A stretch of DNA of 64,000 nucleotides from Ruminococcaceae bacterium R-25 (GTDB lineage: Bacteria > Bacillota > Clostridia > Saccharofermentanales > Saccharofermentanaceae): positions 558,001 through 622,000 of the forward strand of contig QGFZ01000001.1 of NCBI GenBank assembly GCA_003149065.1, in the 5' to 3' direction. Position 1 is the stretch's first letter, and the number at the start of each line of letters is the position of its first letter. The notes beneath the pieces are model-generated. The model did not search any database, was not told where the DNA came from, and saw only the letters and a list, made by a program, of their open reading frames with translations. Below are positions 1 to 9,522 of the stretch, in pieces. The translations under genes and the position numbers were made by a program.

Positions 1-1
1 T

Positions 2-82
2 GATATCGGCTATGAACGTAAGGTCTCCGAATACCTGGACTACGTTAAGAAGATGATCGATAAGGAGAATGGCAATGCGTAA
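2..82 (+). CDS. C-terminal end of an unidentified protein (cut by window edge)
   Basis: An open frame enters from the left edge and ends at TAA 80-82, giving 26 residues that finish in a lysine- and glutamate-rich stretch (..YVKKMIDKENGNA). Nothing in so short a tail identifies the protein. Its stop codon overlaps the start of the following lipoprotein gene by 8 bases, and it carries that gene's AAGGAG ribosome binding site, so the two are probably translationally coupled. Confidence 0.6.
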   Translation, partial: DIGYERKVSEYLDYVKKMIDKENGNA

Positions 83-608
83 GATATTTGCTGTACTGAT
101 GACTTGTGTCTTCTTGCTTAGTTTTGCAGGTTGTTCCAAAAACAAAGTTGATTTTGAGTACGAAGATTTCGTAACTATGGAACAGCTCAATACTGAAGGA
201 AGATTCGTCGCCAGAGGATATATTGAATCGCTGTTTTTAGGTAATAGGGAGATGTTCAATAAGTGTTTCCCTGAAGGATATGTTGAAGAGCTCGGAAAAG
301 CTGCAGGTATCGATGTTTTCGAACAGATTGCAGCTGCTACTGTAATAAGCGGCACCTATATGGGTGATGCCTGCAGAGAATTTAGGGACGTATCTGTCCA
401 GAACGGATATGACGCTGCTACGTTCAGGTCCAGGATCTGCAGGGTTGCAAACTGCCAGTATAGCGATATCGGAAATGTCCAGATCCAGAGAGTCCAGGTT
501 TTATATAAGAACGCAAAGGTTGAAAAAATAGCGGATTTCTATCTGACTGTATATGAAATCGGCGGTACCTGGTATATGTATGAATTGTGGAGCACAGAGG
601 GTTTCTGA
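75..608 (+). CDS. small secreted lipoprotein, function unknown
   Basis: A 177-residue protein with a classical lipoprotein signal: MRK, a hydrophobic core, then the lipobox LSFAGC with the lipidated cysteine at residue 20. I chose ATG 75 rather than ATG 69 because AAGGAG at 62-67 is 7 bases from 75 and only 1 base from 69. The mature part (about 155 residues) is mixed alpha/beta in composition and has no motif I recognise. The spacing of helices and strands, and the phrase GTWYMYELW near the end, resemble small NTF2-like or DUF lipoproteins, but this is a weak impression. It sits between an unknown gene and dtd, one base before the dtd start, so it is in the same transcript. It is expected to be anchored on the outer face of the cytoplasmic membrane. 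Confidence 0.8.
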   Translation: MRKIFAVLMTCVFLLSFAGCSKNKVDFEYEDFVTMEQLNTEGRFVARGYIESLFLGNREMFNKCFPEGYVEELGKAAGIDVFEQIAAATVISGTYMGDACREFRDVSVQNGYDAATFRSRICRVANCQYSDIGNVQIQRVQVLYKNAKVEKIADFYLTVYEIGGTWYMYELWSTEGF

Positions 609-609
609 T

Positions 610-1056
610 ATGAGATTTTGTATTCAGGTCGTAAAGCAGGCATCAGTTGATATTGAAGGCAAGAGGATCTCAGAGATAGGTTCCGGTATGCTGGTGCTCG
701 TAGGCGTCGGCAAAGAAGATGATGAAGCCACAGCCGATAAGATGATCGCAAAACTCCTCAAGATGCGCATATTCTCAGACAGTAACGGCAAGACCAACTT
801 AAGCCTTGCAGATACGGAAGGAGAGATGCTCCTCGTATCCCAGTTTACTTTGTATGCAGACTGCAGGCACGGCAACAGGCCGTCTTTTACTGACAGTATG
901 GGTCCTCAAAGAGCAGAGGAACTCTATAATTACATCGCTGATTCCATAAGACCTCAGGTCAAAAAGCTGGGGCTGGGAGTTTTCGGCGCAGACATGCAGG
1001 TGAGCCTTATTAATGACGGCCCTTTTACCGTTATCCTCGATTCTGCGGACATTTAA
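610..1056 (+). CDS. dtd: D-aminoacyl-tRNA deacylase
   Basis: A 148-residue protein, the usual Dtd length. Dtd is a cytosolic homodimer that hydrolyses D-amino acids (D-Tyr and others, and Gly-tRNA-Ala) off mischarged tRNA. The family's two active-site motifs are visible: SQFTLYAD near residue 77 and the Gly-cisPro motif NDGPFT near residue 136. The N-terminus (MRFCIQVVKQASV) matches family beginnings of the MRxVxQRVxxASV type, which supports ATG 610 over the longer upstream reading. The start follows the lipoprotein stop by one base. In many Firmicutes dtd follows relA. Here the gene before it is a lipoprotein instead. Confidence 0.96.
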   Translation: MRFCIQVVKQASVDIEGKRISEIGSGMLVLVGVGKEDDEATADKMIAKLLKMRIFSDSNGKTNLSLADTEGEMLLVSQFTLYADCRHGNRPSFTDSMGPQRAEELYNYIADSIRPQVKKLGLGVFGADMQVSLINDGPFTVILDSADI

Positions 1057-1118
1057 TGCCGTAATTGTCTGATTTAGGCCTATTTATCACCATTTTGAAA
1101 TATTAATATATATATTAT

Positions 1119-1146
1119 TTGTTAAAATGGCAGGTAGTGATAAAAT
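1119..1146 (+). promoter_or_regulatory. predicted sigma-A promoter for clpX
   Basis: An extended -10 element, TG-A-TAAAAT at 1138-1146, is preceded after a 16-bp spacer by TTGTTA at 1119-1124. It lies in the AT-rich gap between dtd and clpX, about 37 bases before the clpX start. No CIRCE or CtsR-type repeat was evident. Confidence 0.55.
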
Positions 1147-1182
1147 ACTATGACTAAAAATATTATTTTTAGGAGATTTTGA

Positions 1183-2511
1183 ATGGCTAATTCTAAGAAC
1201 GGCAACTATGGCGGCGGTGATTCAAGAGAAGTCTTGAGTTGTTCTTTCTGCGGAAAGTCCGAATATGAAGTGCCCAGACTCTTTTCCGGTGTTAATTGCT
1301 ACATCTGTATCGATTGCATCAGGACAGCTTACGGTATCGTAGCAGAAGAAGAGAAGGTCAATAAAAAGCGCAAGATGCGCAGCATTAAACCTAAGAAACT
1401 TATCACACCTCGTGAGATCAAGGACAGGCTTGACGATTACATCGTAGGTCAGGATGAAGCAAAGGTTGCTCTTTCTGTTGCAGTTTATAACCACTATAAA
1501 TGCGTTTATGCAGATCTTTCCACTGATGATACAGAGATGGCTGAGAGCAACATCCTTCTTCTCGGACCTACGGGTTCAGGTAAGACTCTTCTTGCTCAGA
1601 CTCTGGCAAGGATCCTCAATGTTCCTTTCGCAGTTGCTGATGCTACGAGCCTTACACAGGCCGGTTACGTCGGTGAAGACGTAGAGAATATCCTCTTAAA
1701 GCTCATCGTCGCTGCTGACTACGATATCGAGAGAGCCCAGACAGGCATTATCTATATCGACGAGATCGATAAGATTGCTAAGAAGTCCGAGAATGTTTCG
1801 ATCACACGTGACGTAAGCGGTGAGGGCGTGCAGCAGGCATTGCTCAAGATCTTGGAGAGCACTGTTGCGAACGTACCTCCCAAGGGCGGCAGAAAGCATC
1901 CTAACGAAGAATGCATCAAGATCGATACGACAAATATCCTCTTCATCTGCGGCGGAGCTTTTGATGGTTTGGATGAGATCATCGCACAGAGAGTCGAGCA
2001 GAAGCAGTATGGTTTCGGTGCTGATATCCAGTCCAAGAAAGACCGTAACAGCGGTTTCTATTTCCACGATGTAAAGCCTGATGACCTTATGAAGTTCGGT
2101 CTTATCCCTGAGTTCATCGGACGTCTTCCGGTTACTGTAGCTCTTGATAAGCTCGACAAGGCAGCTTTGATCAAGGTCCTCACAGAACCCAAGAATGCGA
2201 TCATCAAGCAGTATCAGAAGATGTTAAAGCTCGATGACGTTGACCTCGTATTTGAGCAGGACGCAGTTGAGGCTATCGCTGATATGGCAATAGAGCAAAA
2301 TATCGGTGCGAGAGGATTAAGATCCATCATCGAATCTGCAATGAGAGGCGTTATGTTTAACATTCCTTCCGAGAAAGATGTTAAGCAGTGCATCATTAAA
2401 AGAGAGACTATCGTCGAAGGCAAGCAGCCGGTCCTTATCTATAAGAACGGCGTACAGGAGCAGGGCTTCAGCGATACAAATACTTCAGGTGCCGCATTAG
2501 GCGTCAGCTGA
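1183..2511 (+). CDS. clpX: ATP-dependent Clp protease ATP-binding subunit ClpX
   Basis: A 442-residue AAA+ unfoldase that recognises tagged or damaged proteins, unfolds them as a hexamer and feeds them to ClpP. The N-terminal C4 zinc-binding domain is clear (C20, C23, C42, C45). The AAA+ core has Walker A GPTGSGKT at about 128-135 and Walker [10 protein letters not shown] at about 189-197. The small C-terminal domain contains the sensor-2 sequence GARGLRS. A strong AGGAG at 1171-1175 lies 7 bases before the ATG. clpP, the common upstream neighbour, is not adjacent here, so clpX appears to be expressed from its own promoter. Confidence 0.98.
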   Translation: MANSKNGNYGGGDSREVLSCSFCGKSEYEVPRLFSGVNCYICIDCIRTAYGIVAEEEKVNKKRKMRSIKPKKLITPREIKDRLDDYIVGQDEAKVALSVAVYNHYKCVYADLSTDDTEMAESNILLLGPTGSGKTLLAQTLARILNVPFAVADATSLTQAGYVGEDVENILLKLIVAADYDIERAQTGIIYIDEIDKIAKKSENVSITRDVSGEGVQQALLKILESTVANVPPKGGRKHPNEECIKIDTTNILFICGGAFDGLDEIIAQRVEQKQYGFGADIQSKKDRNSGFYFHDVKPDDLMKFGLIPEFIGRLPVTVALDKLDKAALIKVLTEPKNAIIKQYQKMLKLDDVDLVFEQDAVEAIADMAIEQNIGARGLRSIIESAMRGVMFNIPSEKDVKQCIIKRETIVEGKQPVLIYKNGVQEQGFSDTNTSGAALGVS

Positions 2512-2556
2512 TTTAAAGTGAAATTTTGAAAAATAATTAAAAGGAGGAAATTAGCT

Positions 2557-3513
2557 ATGGCAGAATCTTATAATCTTTGTCTTGATATCGGTGGTACCAA
2601 GGTGCTTGGTGTTGTGTTCAACTCCAAAAAAGAAATAGTCTACAGACTAAAGAAGAAGACAAAGGCAGGCGGAGATTCTTCAGAGAACGTTGAGGAAGTG
2701 ATCATCAACGTGGTCAAAGAGCTGATCAATTCCTCCGGAATAAAGAAGAGCGATATCCATGCTATTGCAGCAGGTGCTCCGGGCGTTATCAACCAGGAGA
2801 CAGGTGTTGTTCTTTTCTCGCCAAATCTTCCTTGGAGAAACTATAACATCAGAAAGCCCATTGAGAAGGAATTCGGCTGTCCTTTCTATATTGGCAACGA
2901 CGTAAATGTCGGTGTCTTGGGCGAATACAAATATGGTGCAGCAAAAGGCTACAAGAATGTTGTCGGCCTTTTTGTTGGCACAGGTATGGGCGGCGGCCTT
3001 ATCCTGAACGGCGAGCTCTTTACGGGCAATGAGTTCAAGGCTGCTGAATATGGCCACATGATCCTCGATCCTGAGGGACCTTTGTGCAACTGCGGACAGA
3101 GAGGATGCCTTGAGGCTTTCTCAAGTAAGCAGGGTATGTCTTCTTATATAAGACAGCAGGTCTCAAGAGGCAGAAAGTCTTCTATGGCTGAAGCAGTTAC
3201 AGACGGTGTTTTCAAGTCAAAGGCACTTAAGAATGCGTTAGCTGAAGGCGATACAGTCGCAAGAGAAGCTGTTAACCGTGCATGCCACTACCTGGCAATC
3301 GCATCCGGCAACCTTGTTAATACATTCAGCCCTGACGTTGTCGTCTATGGTGGCGGTGTCATCGAAGCAGTCGGCGATATCTTTATTGAGAAGATCATGG
3401 CTGAAGTAGACAGATACTGCATGCCTTCGATCAGAAGTACAGTTGAATTCAAGAAAGCAGCTTTGGGAGATGATTCTATTCTCTACGGCGCTCTCTCAAT
3501 GATAAAGAAGTAA
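2557..3513 (+). CDS. glcK: ROK-family glucokinase
   Basis: A 318-residue sugar kinase of the ROK family, probably phosphorylating glucose to glucose-6-phosphate with ATP in the cytosol. The phosphate-binding loop DIGGTK is at residues 10-15. The ROK zinc motif CxCGxxGCxE appears as CNCGQRGCLE from residue 177. A second glycine-rich nucleotide motif (GTGMGGGLI) is in the middle. The start has AAGGAGGA about 8 bases upstream. Residues typical of Gram-positive GlcK (EAYGHM-like, here AEYGHM) favour glucokinase over N-acetylmannosamine kinase or a ROK repressor. There is no N-terminal helix-turn-helix, so it is not a repressor. Confidence 0.9.
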   Translation: MAESYNLCLDIGGTKVLGVVFNSKKEIVYRLKKKTKAGGDSSENVEEVIINVVKELINSSGIKKSDIHAIAAGAPGVINQETGVVLFSPNLPWRNYNIRKPIEKEFGCPFYIGNDVNVGVLGEYKYGAAKGYKNVVGLFVGTGMGGGLILNGELFTGNEFKAAEYGHMILDPEGPLCNCGQRGCLEAFSSKQGMSSYIRQQVSRGRKSSMAEAVTDGVFKSKALKNALAEGDTVAREAVNRACHYLAIASGNLVNTFSPDVVVYGGGVIEAVGDIFIEKIMAEVDRYCMPSIRSTVEFKKAALGDDSILYGALSMIKK

Positions 3514-3534
3514 GTGAGGAATTAAGAACAGTTT

Positions 3535-6189
3535 ATGGCAAGAATTGATTCAATCAGCAAAGCGTTTGATCCGAATGAAGCCGAGACAAGGCTTTATACA
3601 AAGTGGATGACAAGCAACTATTTCCAGCCTAAGGCAGGCAAGACAGGGAAGAAGTTCTCTATCGTGATGCCTCCGCCGAATATCACAGGCCAGCTCCACA
3701 TGGGTCACGCATTGGATAACACATTGCAGGATACCCTCACAAGATATAAGAGAATGTCAGGCTACGAGACACTCTGGCTTCCCGGTACTGACCACGCATC
3801 TATCGCTACAGAGGCTAAGATCGTTGAGGCTATGCGTAAGGAAGGCATCACAAAGGATGACTTGGGACGCGATAAGTTCCTCGAAAGAGCCTGGGCTTGG
3901 AAAGAACAGTATGGCGGAAGGATCGTTGAGCAGCTTAAGAAGATCGGTTCTTCATGCGACTGGTCAAAAGAGCGCTTCACAATGGATGAAGGATGCTCTG
4001 AGGCAGTTAAGGAAGTATTCGTTAAGTACTATAATCAGGGTCTTATCTATAGAGGCGAGAGGATCATCAACTGGTGCCCTCACTGCCTTACATCAATCTC
4101 CAATGCCGAGGTTGATTATGCAGACCAGGCTGGCCACTTCTGGCATTTGAGATATCCTTTCGAGGACGGCACAGGTTATATTGACCTCGCTACTACAAGA
4201 CCTGAAACACTCCTGGGCGATACCGCTGTTGCAGTTAACCCTAAGGATGAGCGTTATAAGGATGTTATCGGCAAGATGCTCATTTTGCCTCTTGTTGGCC
4301 GCAGGATCCCGGTTATCGCTGACGATTATGTTGATATCGAATTCGGTACAGGTGCGGTTAAGATCACGCCTGCTCATGACCCTAACGACTTCGAAGTCGG
4401 CCAGCGCCACGGTCTTGAGGTAATCACGGTTCTTACTGAAGATGCCAAGATCACTGAGGACTATCCGAAGTATGCCGGCATGGACAGATACGAAGCAAGA
4501 GAAGCTATCGTAAAGGACTTGGAAGAGGGCGGTTTCCTTACAGAAATCGAAGATTATTCCCACAACGTAGGTACATGCTACAGATGCGGAACTACGATCG
4601 AACCCCGTGTATCTCTCCAGTGGTTCGTTAAGATGGAAGAACTCGCAAAGCCCGCTATTGAGGCTGTCAGAAACGGTTCCATCAGATTCGTACCTGAGAG
4701 ATTTTCTAAAAACTACTTCAACTGGATGGAAGACATCCGAGACTGGTGTATCTCCAGACAGCTCTGGTGGGGTCACAGGATCCCTGCTTTCTATTGTGAT
4801 GACTGCGGTGAGTTAGTTGTTACCAAGGAAGCTTCATGCACATGCCCTAAGTGCGGCAAAGAAATGCGTCAGGATCCTGATACTCTCGATACATGGTTCT
4901 CATCAGCTTTGTGGCCTTTCTCAACATTGGGCTGGCCTGAAAAGACGGAAGATCTCGCTAAGTTCTATCCTACAGATACACTCGTTACAGGTTATGACAT
5001 CATCACTTTCTGGGTTTCCAGAATGATCGTTGCCGGCATGGCACACATGGATGATGTTCCTTTCCGTGATGTTCTTATCCACGGCCTCGTAAGAGACTCA
5101 CAGGGCAGAAAGATGAGCAAGTCATTAGGCAACGGCATCGATCCTCTTGAAGTAATCGAGCAGAACGGCTGCGACGCTTTGAGATTTGCTCTTGTTACCG
5201 GTAATGCTCCGGGTAATGACCAGAGATTCCAGGAAGATAAGATCTTAATGGGCAGAAACCTCTCCAACAAGATCTGGAACGCTATGAGATTCGTTGTCAT
5301 GAATACAGATGACGATTTCACACCTGACCTGGTTGACGAGTCCATTTTCACAACAGAAGATAAGTGGATCCTTACAGAGCTTCATGACCTTATCGCTGAA
5401 GCTACGGTTAACCTTGATAACTATGAGTTTGGCGTTGCTTTGAGCAAGATCGTTGATTTCCTCTGGGATAACTTCTGTGACTGGTATATCGAGATCACAA
5501 AGAGCAGACTTTACGATAAGGTCTGCAAGACAAGAAATAATGCAATCTATCTCTTGAACTATGTTCTTAGCGAAGCAATGAAGCTCTTACATCCTTTCAT
5601 GCCTTTCATTACTGAGGAAGTATATTCCAACCTTGTAGTTGCAGATAAGGCTGAGTCTATTATGATCGCTGACTGGCCTGAAGCTGATAAGGTTATGGCA
5701 AGCGCTGAAGATGCTGAGATGATGAATACAATGATCGATGCTATCAGAGGCATCCGTGCAGTACGTAAGAATATGGATGTTGCACCTTCACGTAAGGCTC
5801 ACATCATCGTTGTTACTTCATCAGATAAGATCGCTGATATGTTCACTCAGGGCGAAGGCTTCCTCGAAAGACTTGCTTCCGTAAGCAGCCTTGAGACCAG
5901 ATCTTCAAAGGAAGGAATTCCGTCGACAGCAGTTACTGCAGTATTCGGCGGCGGTGAGATCTACATTCCTTTGGAAGACCTTATCGATATTGCAAAAGAA
6001 CTCGAGAGACTTGATAAGGAAAAGACCAGACTTGACGGTGAGATCAAGCGTCTTAACGGCAAGCTCTCCAATGAATCGTTTGTAAGCAAGGCTCCTGCGG
6101 CTGTTGTTGAGCAGGAGAGAGCAAAGCTTGCAAAGTATGAAGAAATGTATGCTAATCTTTCGGATAGAATAGAGGTTTTGAGCAAATAA
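3535..6189 (+). CDS. valS: valyl-tRNA synthetase
   Basis: An 884-residue class I aminoacyl-tRNA synthetase that charges tRNA-Val in the cytosol. The signature HMGH is at 55-58 and KMSKS is at 526-530. The CP1 editing domain lies between them, followed by an anticodon-binding domain and the C-terminal coiled-coil arm typical of ValRS (ELERLDKEKTRLDGEIKRL). Knuckle cysteines (CxxC pairs) are present in the middle of the protein. It starts 21 bases after the glucokinase stop, so there is no room for a T-box leader, and expression must come from the clpX/glcK transcript or an internal promoter. Confidence 0.98.
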   Translation: MARIDSISKAFDPNEAETRLYTKWMTSNYFQPKAGKTGKKFSIVMPPPNITGQLHMGHALDNTLQDTLTRYKRMSGYETLWLPGTDHASIATEAKIVEAMRKEGITKDDLGRDKFLERAWAWKEQYGGRIVEQLKKIGSSCDWSKERFTMDEGCSEAVKEVFVKYYNQGLIYRGERIINWCPHCLTSISNAEVDYADQAGHFWHLRYPFEDGTGYIDLATTRPETLLGDTAVAVNPKDERYKDVIGKMLILPLVGRRIPVIADDYVDIEFGTGAVKITPAHDPNDFEVGQRHGLEVITVLTEDAKITEDYPKYAGMDRYEAREAIVKDLEEGGFLTEIEDYSHNVGTCYRCGTTIEPRVSLQWFVKMEELAKPAIEAVRNGSIRFVPERFSKNYFNWMEDIRDWCISRQLWWGHRIPAFYCDDCGELVVTKEASCTCPKCGKEMRQDPDTLDTWFSSALWPFSTLGWPEKTEDLAKFYPTDTLVTGYDIITFWVSRMIVAGMAHMDDVPFRDVLIHGLVRDSQGRKMSKSLGNGIDPLEVIEQNGCDALRFALVTGNAPGNDQRFQEDKILMGRNLSNKIWNAMRFVVMNTDDDFTPDLVDESIFTTEDKWILTELHDLIAEATVNLDNYEFGVALSKIVDFLWDNFCDWYIEITKSRLYDKVCKTRNNAIYLLNYVLSEAMKLLHPFMPFITEEVYSNLVVADKAESIMIADWPEADKVMASAEDAEMMNTMIDAIRGIRAVRKNMDVAPSRKAHIIVVTSSDKIADMFTQGEGFLERLASVSSLETRSSKEGIPSTAVTAVFGGGEIYIPLEDLIDIAKELERLDKEKTRLDGEIKRLNGKLSNESFVSKAPAAVVEQERAKLAKYEEMYANLSDRIEVLSK

Positions 6190-6204
6190 TAAGGAGGAGT
6201 TTGT

Positions 6205-6963
6205 ATGGATTTAGAACTCGGAAACAAAGAACTGATTGAAAAGCTTCCTAAGGAAGGGGTGCACTGCTATCCTGCCAATGCTTCGAAGATTACACGTAAT
6301 AGAATAGTTTCTGTTATCTTCTTCGTTATTGGTGTTTTCCTTGTGCTTGTCGGATTGCTTAAGGTCAGTGACAACATGATCAAGCTCGGTCTTTTGATCG
6401 TTGGCGGATTAAGTGCTGTTATCAGCATTTTGGTATTTGCTCAGTCTTTCCTCATTGCCAAGTTCCGTGTAGCTGTTGATTACAATGAGAAGAACGTTGT
6501 TTTGAGATACCGTTATAGCAAGATCGCTATTCCGTTCGAAAACTTCGACGGCAGAGACGGTACTCCTGATCAGGCTGAAGCTATCATCGACAAGAATTTC
6601 AAAAAGGACGCTACTTACTATCTCATTCTTGATGATGTTTTTGAGGATGCATGCTATCAGACATCTTCATCTGATCTTGAATCTGTTGATGATTTCAAGC
6701 AGCTTCGTGAAGAGTGTTTTGCAATTGCTGAAGCTTACGGTGCTAGAAACAGCAAGGACAAGGTTAAGTTCTACTATGAAAAGAGTGATTCTGATGTCGG
6801 ATCTACCGAGATCGATGCCGTAATCGAAGAGACAAGGGCCGAAAAGAAGGCTGATGAAGAAGCTGAAGCTTTGAAGAGAGCAGAAGAACAGGCTGCAAGA
6901 GAAGCTGAGGAAGCTGCTAAGGAAGCTGAAGAGAAGGCAGAAGAAAAGTCTGACGAAGAGTAA
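6205..6963 (+). CDS. membrane protein with charged C-terminal tail, function unknown
   Basis: A 252-residue protein. A 30-residue cytosolic N-terminus is followed by two adjacent membrane segments (about residues 36-55 and 60-82), then a soluble domain of about 120 residues, then a tail (about 205-252) composed almost only of Glu, Ala and Lys in a coiled-coil-like pattern. AAGGAGG lies about 7 bases before the ATG, 15 bases after valS, so it is the last gene of the valS transcript. I do not recognise a family. The soluble part looks like a PH-like/YcxB-type domain in composition (alternating strands, VDYNEKNVVLRYRYSKIAIPFENF), but that is inference. Confidence 0.75.
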   Translation: MDLELGNKELIEKLPKEGVHCYPANASKITRNRIVSVIFFVIGVFLVLVGLLKVSDNMIKLGLLIVGGLSAVISILVFAQSFLIAKFRVAVDYNEKNVVLRYRYSKIAIPFENFDGRDGTPDQAEAIIDKNFKKDATYYLILDDVFEDACYQTSSSDLESVDDFKQLREECFAIAEAYGARNSKDKVKFYYEKSDSDVGSTEIDAVIEETRAEKKADEEAEALKRAEEQAAREAEEAAKEAEEKAEEKSDEE

Positions 6964-6997
6964 TCTTCAGTAATAGAATTATAATTAATTATTATAA

Positions 6998-7021
6998 AGG
7001 CTGTCTCATATGAGGCAGCCT
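6998..7021. terminator. bidirectional hairpin terminator between convergent genes
   Basis: A near-perfect palindrome (AGGCTGTCTCAT / ATGAGGCAGCCT, one G-U pair). Read on the minus strand it is followed by TTTATAATAATT, which fits termination of the rluF operon. On the + strand the tail is only AT-rich. It begins two bases after the rluF stop. The same core hairpin recurs at 24312, 50857 and 61885. Confidence 0.7.
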
Positions 7022-7022
7022 A

Positions 7023-7733
7023 TTATATGTCTTTAAGTAGTTCTTTCTTTTCGCTTGAAGTCAGATAACGCCATTTTCCGGTCTCAAGGTCGCCTAAGTT
7101 GATATTCATGAATCTGATACGTTTAAGCTTTGTGACCTTATATCCTAAGTATTCGCACATTCTTCTGATCTGGCGGTTAAGTCCCTGGTGAAGGATTATC
7201 TTAAACGTTTTATCTCCTGCAGGCCTGATCTTGCAGGGGAGCGTCAGCTGGCCCAGAACCGGAACGCCTGATTCCATCTGTTTTATAAAGTTCTTATCGT
7301 AAGGGTGGTTTACTGTAACGAGATATTCTTTTTCGTGTCCGTTTTCAGCTCTTAAGAGCTTATTTACGATAGAACCGTCATTCGTAAGAAGGATCAACCC
7401 TGATGAATTCTTATCAAGTCGGCCGACAGGGAAGATTCTGTCATCAAAACCGATATAATCTATTATGTTTGAAGGATCTCTCTTATCTGTTGTGCATGTT
7501 ACGCCAAGTGGCTTATTAAATGCGATATATACCATGCTGTCTTCGGGCGTGATATTTTTGCCGCCGACTAAGACAACGTCGCCTTCATTAACTTTTGTAC
7601 CTTGAACAGCAACGATGCCGTTGATCGTTACTTTGCCGTTTTCAATGAGGGAATCAGCTTCGCGTCTTGAGCAGAGACCTGACGAAGCAATGTATTTATT
7701 AAGTCTTATGCCTTCGTTATCAGTCCCAGACAT
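7023..7733 (-). CDS. rluF: 23S rRNA pseudouridine synthase, RluF-like
   Basis: A 236-residue RsuA/RluB/RluF-family enzyme. The N-terminal S4 RNA-binding domain (RLNKYIASSGLCSRREAD) is followed by the catalytic domain with GRLDKNSSG and the catalytic aspartate at residue 107. The phrases HEKEYLVTV, GLNRQIRRMCEYLGY and the ending GxWRxLTSSE follow E. coli RluF (uridine 2604 of 23S rRNA) more closely than RluB or RsuA. I place the start at ATG 7733, which has AGAGG 6 bases upstream and begins right before the S4 domain. A longer frame runs to 7784 inside the kinase gene. The start overlaps the end of the kinase gene by 14 bases, so the two are coupled. Confidence 0.88.
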   Translation of the reverse strand: MSGTDNEGIRLNKYIASSGLCSRREADSLIENGKVTINGIVAVQGTKVNEGDVVLVGGKNITPEDSMVYIAFNKPLGVTCTTDKRDPSNIIDYIGFDDRIFPVGRLDKNSSGLILLTNDGSIVNKLLRAENGHEKEYLVTVNHPYDKNFIKQMESGVPVLGQLTLPCKIRPAGDKTFKIILHQGLNRQIRRMCEYLGYKVTKLKRIRFMNINLGDLETGKWRYLTSSEKKELLKDI

Positions 7734-9522
7734 CCGGAACCTCTGCTTTGGACAAAGTAAATGTGAAGGTCGATCCTTCTTCATACTTACTGTTTACGGT
7801 GATTGTCTCACCCATGTAAGTAAGAAGCTCTTTTGCGATAGAAAGACCTAAGCCTGAACCCTTTTTACCGCGGGCACGGTCAGCCTTAAAGAATCTGTCG
7901 AAGATATGGCCGATATCGTATTCGTGGATGCCTTGTCCGGTATCAACAACGGAGATATAGACCTTCTTTTCGGCTTCAATAAAATCTGTCGCAATTGTGA
8001 TGCTCTTGCCTGAAGGAGTATACTTTTTCGCATTATCCAAAAGGATTACTAATATCTGCTCAACACGGTCAGGGTTACCCATAACAGTAGGGAGCTCGCC
8101 GTAGTTGTTCTGGACTGAGAACTTGATTCCGGCTTCCTTCATAATAGGCTTAAACCTGATTTCGATATTGGAGATAAGAGTATTGATGTTGAACGGGAAC
8201 ATCTTAAATGCGAGTGTTCTGGACTGTAATTTAGAGAGCTCCAACATGTCGTCGATAAGACGGGAAAGTCTCATTGTCTCGTTCAATATGATCTGATAGT
8301 AACGCTGACGGTCAGATTCTTTCTTGACCATGCCGTCGGACAGAGGTTCGATCAAGCCTCTTAATGTCTGGAGCGGCGTACGGAGCTCGTGTGAGATATT
8401 TGCTACGTAGTCCTGACGGAAACGCTCGTTCTTTTGTTCTTCGAAGATATCACGGAAGAATCCTGTTGCACCGACGACTTTTGTAGGATCAGTAGAATCA
8501 AATTTAGGGATTATAGTGCACTGATATGCATAGTCTCTTGTATCTATCTGCCTGGTCTTAGTCTCGCCGGAAGCGATGCAGTCTTCGAAGTCTGTCCAGA
8601 CGTCATCGAAAGGAATGAGCTGGAGTCTTTCAGTAAACATGTTGTTCTTCTCGGCACGTTCAAAGATCTGATGGATAGCCTTGTTAGTTGTAACAGGAAC
8701 GGATTTGCTGTTTACAACGACGATGCCGTCTGAAATTACGTCGAAGATATCCTGCAGCTGGTTGCGTTCTGCTGTAAGGTCGCTGATTGATTTAGAGAGT
8801 CTGTCAGCCAGGAAGTTAAACGACTGGCCGAGCTCACCGATCTCGCCCTTATGTGATTCGTCTGCTCTGATGCTGAAGTTTCCTTTACCGTATTCCATAG
8901 CGACCTCATTGATCTTCTGAAGAGGGAGAACCATTCGGCTTACGAATGCATAAGCAGGAACGAGCATCGCGCATGCAGCCATCAGGGTGGAAAGTGAAAG
9001 GATGTTCAGGTATTTGCTGATCAGGCCTTCATATTCATCCATATTAGAAAGCGAGAACAGATAATAGTTGCTGTCTTCAATTGTAATGGGAATCCTGCAG
9101 ATAAGGATTTCACCGTCAAAACCGAGTTCCTTGATATAGAAACCCATGCCGTTCAAGTCTTCATAACTAAACTGGTAGGCCTGTGTTAAGACCTCGTAGG
9201 TCGTGTTGGCCCTCATGTTCCTGTGTTCTGAACTTGTACATTGCAATACGTCGCCGTTCATGTTTACGAGATAGTAATCATGACCGGTGGCATAGCTTGA
9301 TTCAAAAAAGTAATTACGGAATTCCTGACTCTCAAATAATTCGGGATTGGCAGTGAAGATCTCATTGTATTTGGCATCCTGTGCCAATGAATTCTCGACT
9401 TCCAATTGGAGAGTAGATGTCTTACCGGCTACAATAAAAGCAAGCGTCGCAATAATGGCAGAAGCCAGAAGTGACAATACGACAAGAGACATTGTTCGCT
9501 TAAGAAGCGTACTTTGGAACAT
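7720..9522 (-). CDS. membrane sensor histidine kinase (PhoR/WalK-like)
   Basis: A 600-residue sensor kinase. A first membrane helix (about 11-33) and a second (about 168-190) enclose an extracellular sensor domain of about 130 residues. These are followed by a HAMP linker (about 190-245), a PAS-like domain (about 255-360), a HisKA dimerisation domain with the phospho-accepting His378 in ISHELRTP, and an HATPase_c domain with the N box (LLDNAKKYTP), G1 box (DTGQGI) and G2 box (KGSGLGLSIAKEL). The start codon directly abuts the stop of the response regulator gene, so the two form a two-component system. The domain order matches WalK/VicK and PhoR, but the sensor domain does not tell me the signal. 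Confidence 0.93.
   Translation of the reverse strand: MFQSTLLKRTMSLVVLSLLASAIIATLAFIVAGKTSTLQLEVENSLAQDAKYNEIFTANPELFESQEFRNYFFESSYATGHDYYLVNMNGDVLQCTSSEHRNMRANTTYEVLTQAYQFSYEDLNGMGFYIKELGFDGEILICRIPITIEDSNYYLFSLSNMDEYEGLISKYLNILSLSTLMAACAMLVPAYAFVSRMVLPLQKINEVAMEYGKGNFSIRADESHKGEIGELGQSFNFLADRLSKSISDLTAERNQLQDIFDVISDGIVVVNSKSVPVTTNKAIHQIFERAEKNNMFTERLQLIPFDDVWTDFEDCIASGETKTRQIDTRDYAYQCTIIPKFDSTDPTKVVGATGFFRDIFEEQKNERFRQDYVANISHELRTPLQTLRGLIEPLSDGMVKKESDRQRYYQIILNETMRLSRLIDDMLELSKLQSRTLAFKMFPFNINTLISNIEIRFKPIMKEAGIKFSVQNNYGELPTVMGNPDRVEQILVILLDNAKKYTPSGKSITIATDFIEAEKKVYISVVDTGQGIHEYDIGHIFDRFFKADRARGKKGSGLGLSIAKELLTYMGETITVNSKYEEGSTFTFTLSKAEVPDVWD

Noticed and set aside
3514..3534. T-box leader before valS (and before ileS).
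   Set aside because: The gaps of 21 and about 65 bases are too short for a T-box, and no AGGGTGG-type box is present.
4093..4776. Minus-strand open frame (about 227 codons) inside valS.
   Set aside because: It is fully inside an intact valS, has no ribosome binding site and no recognisable protein motif.
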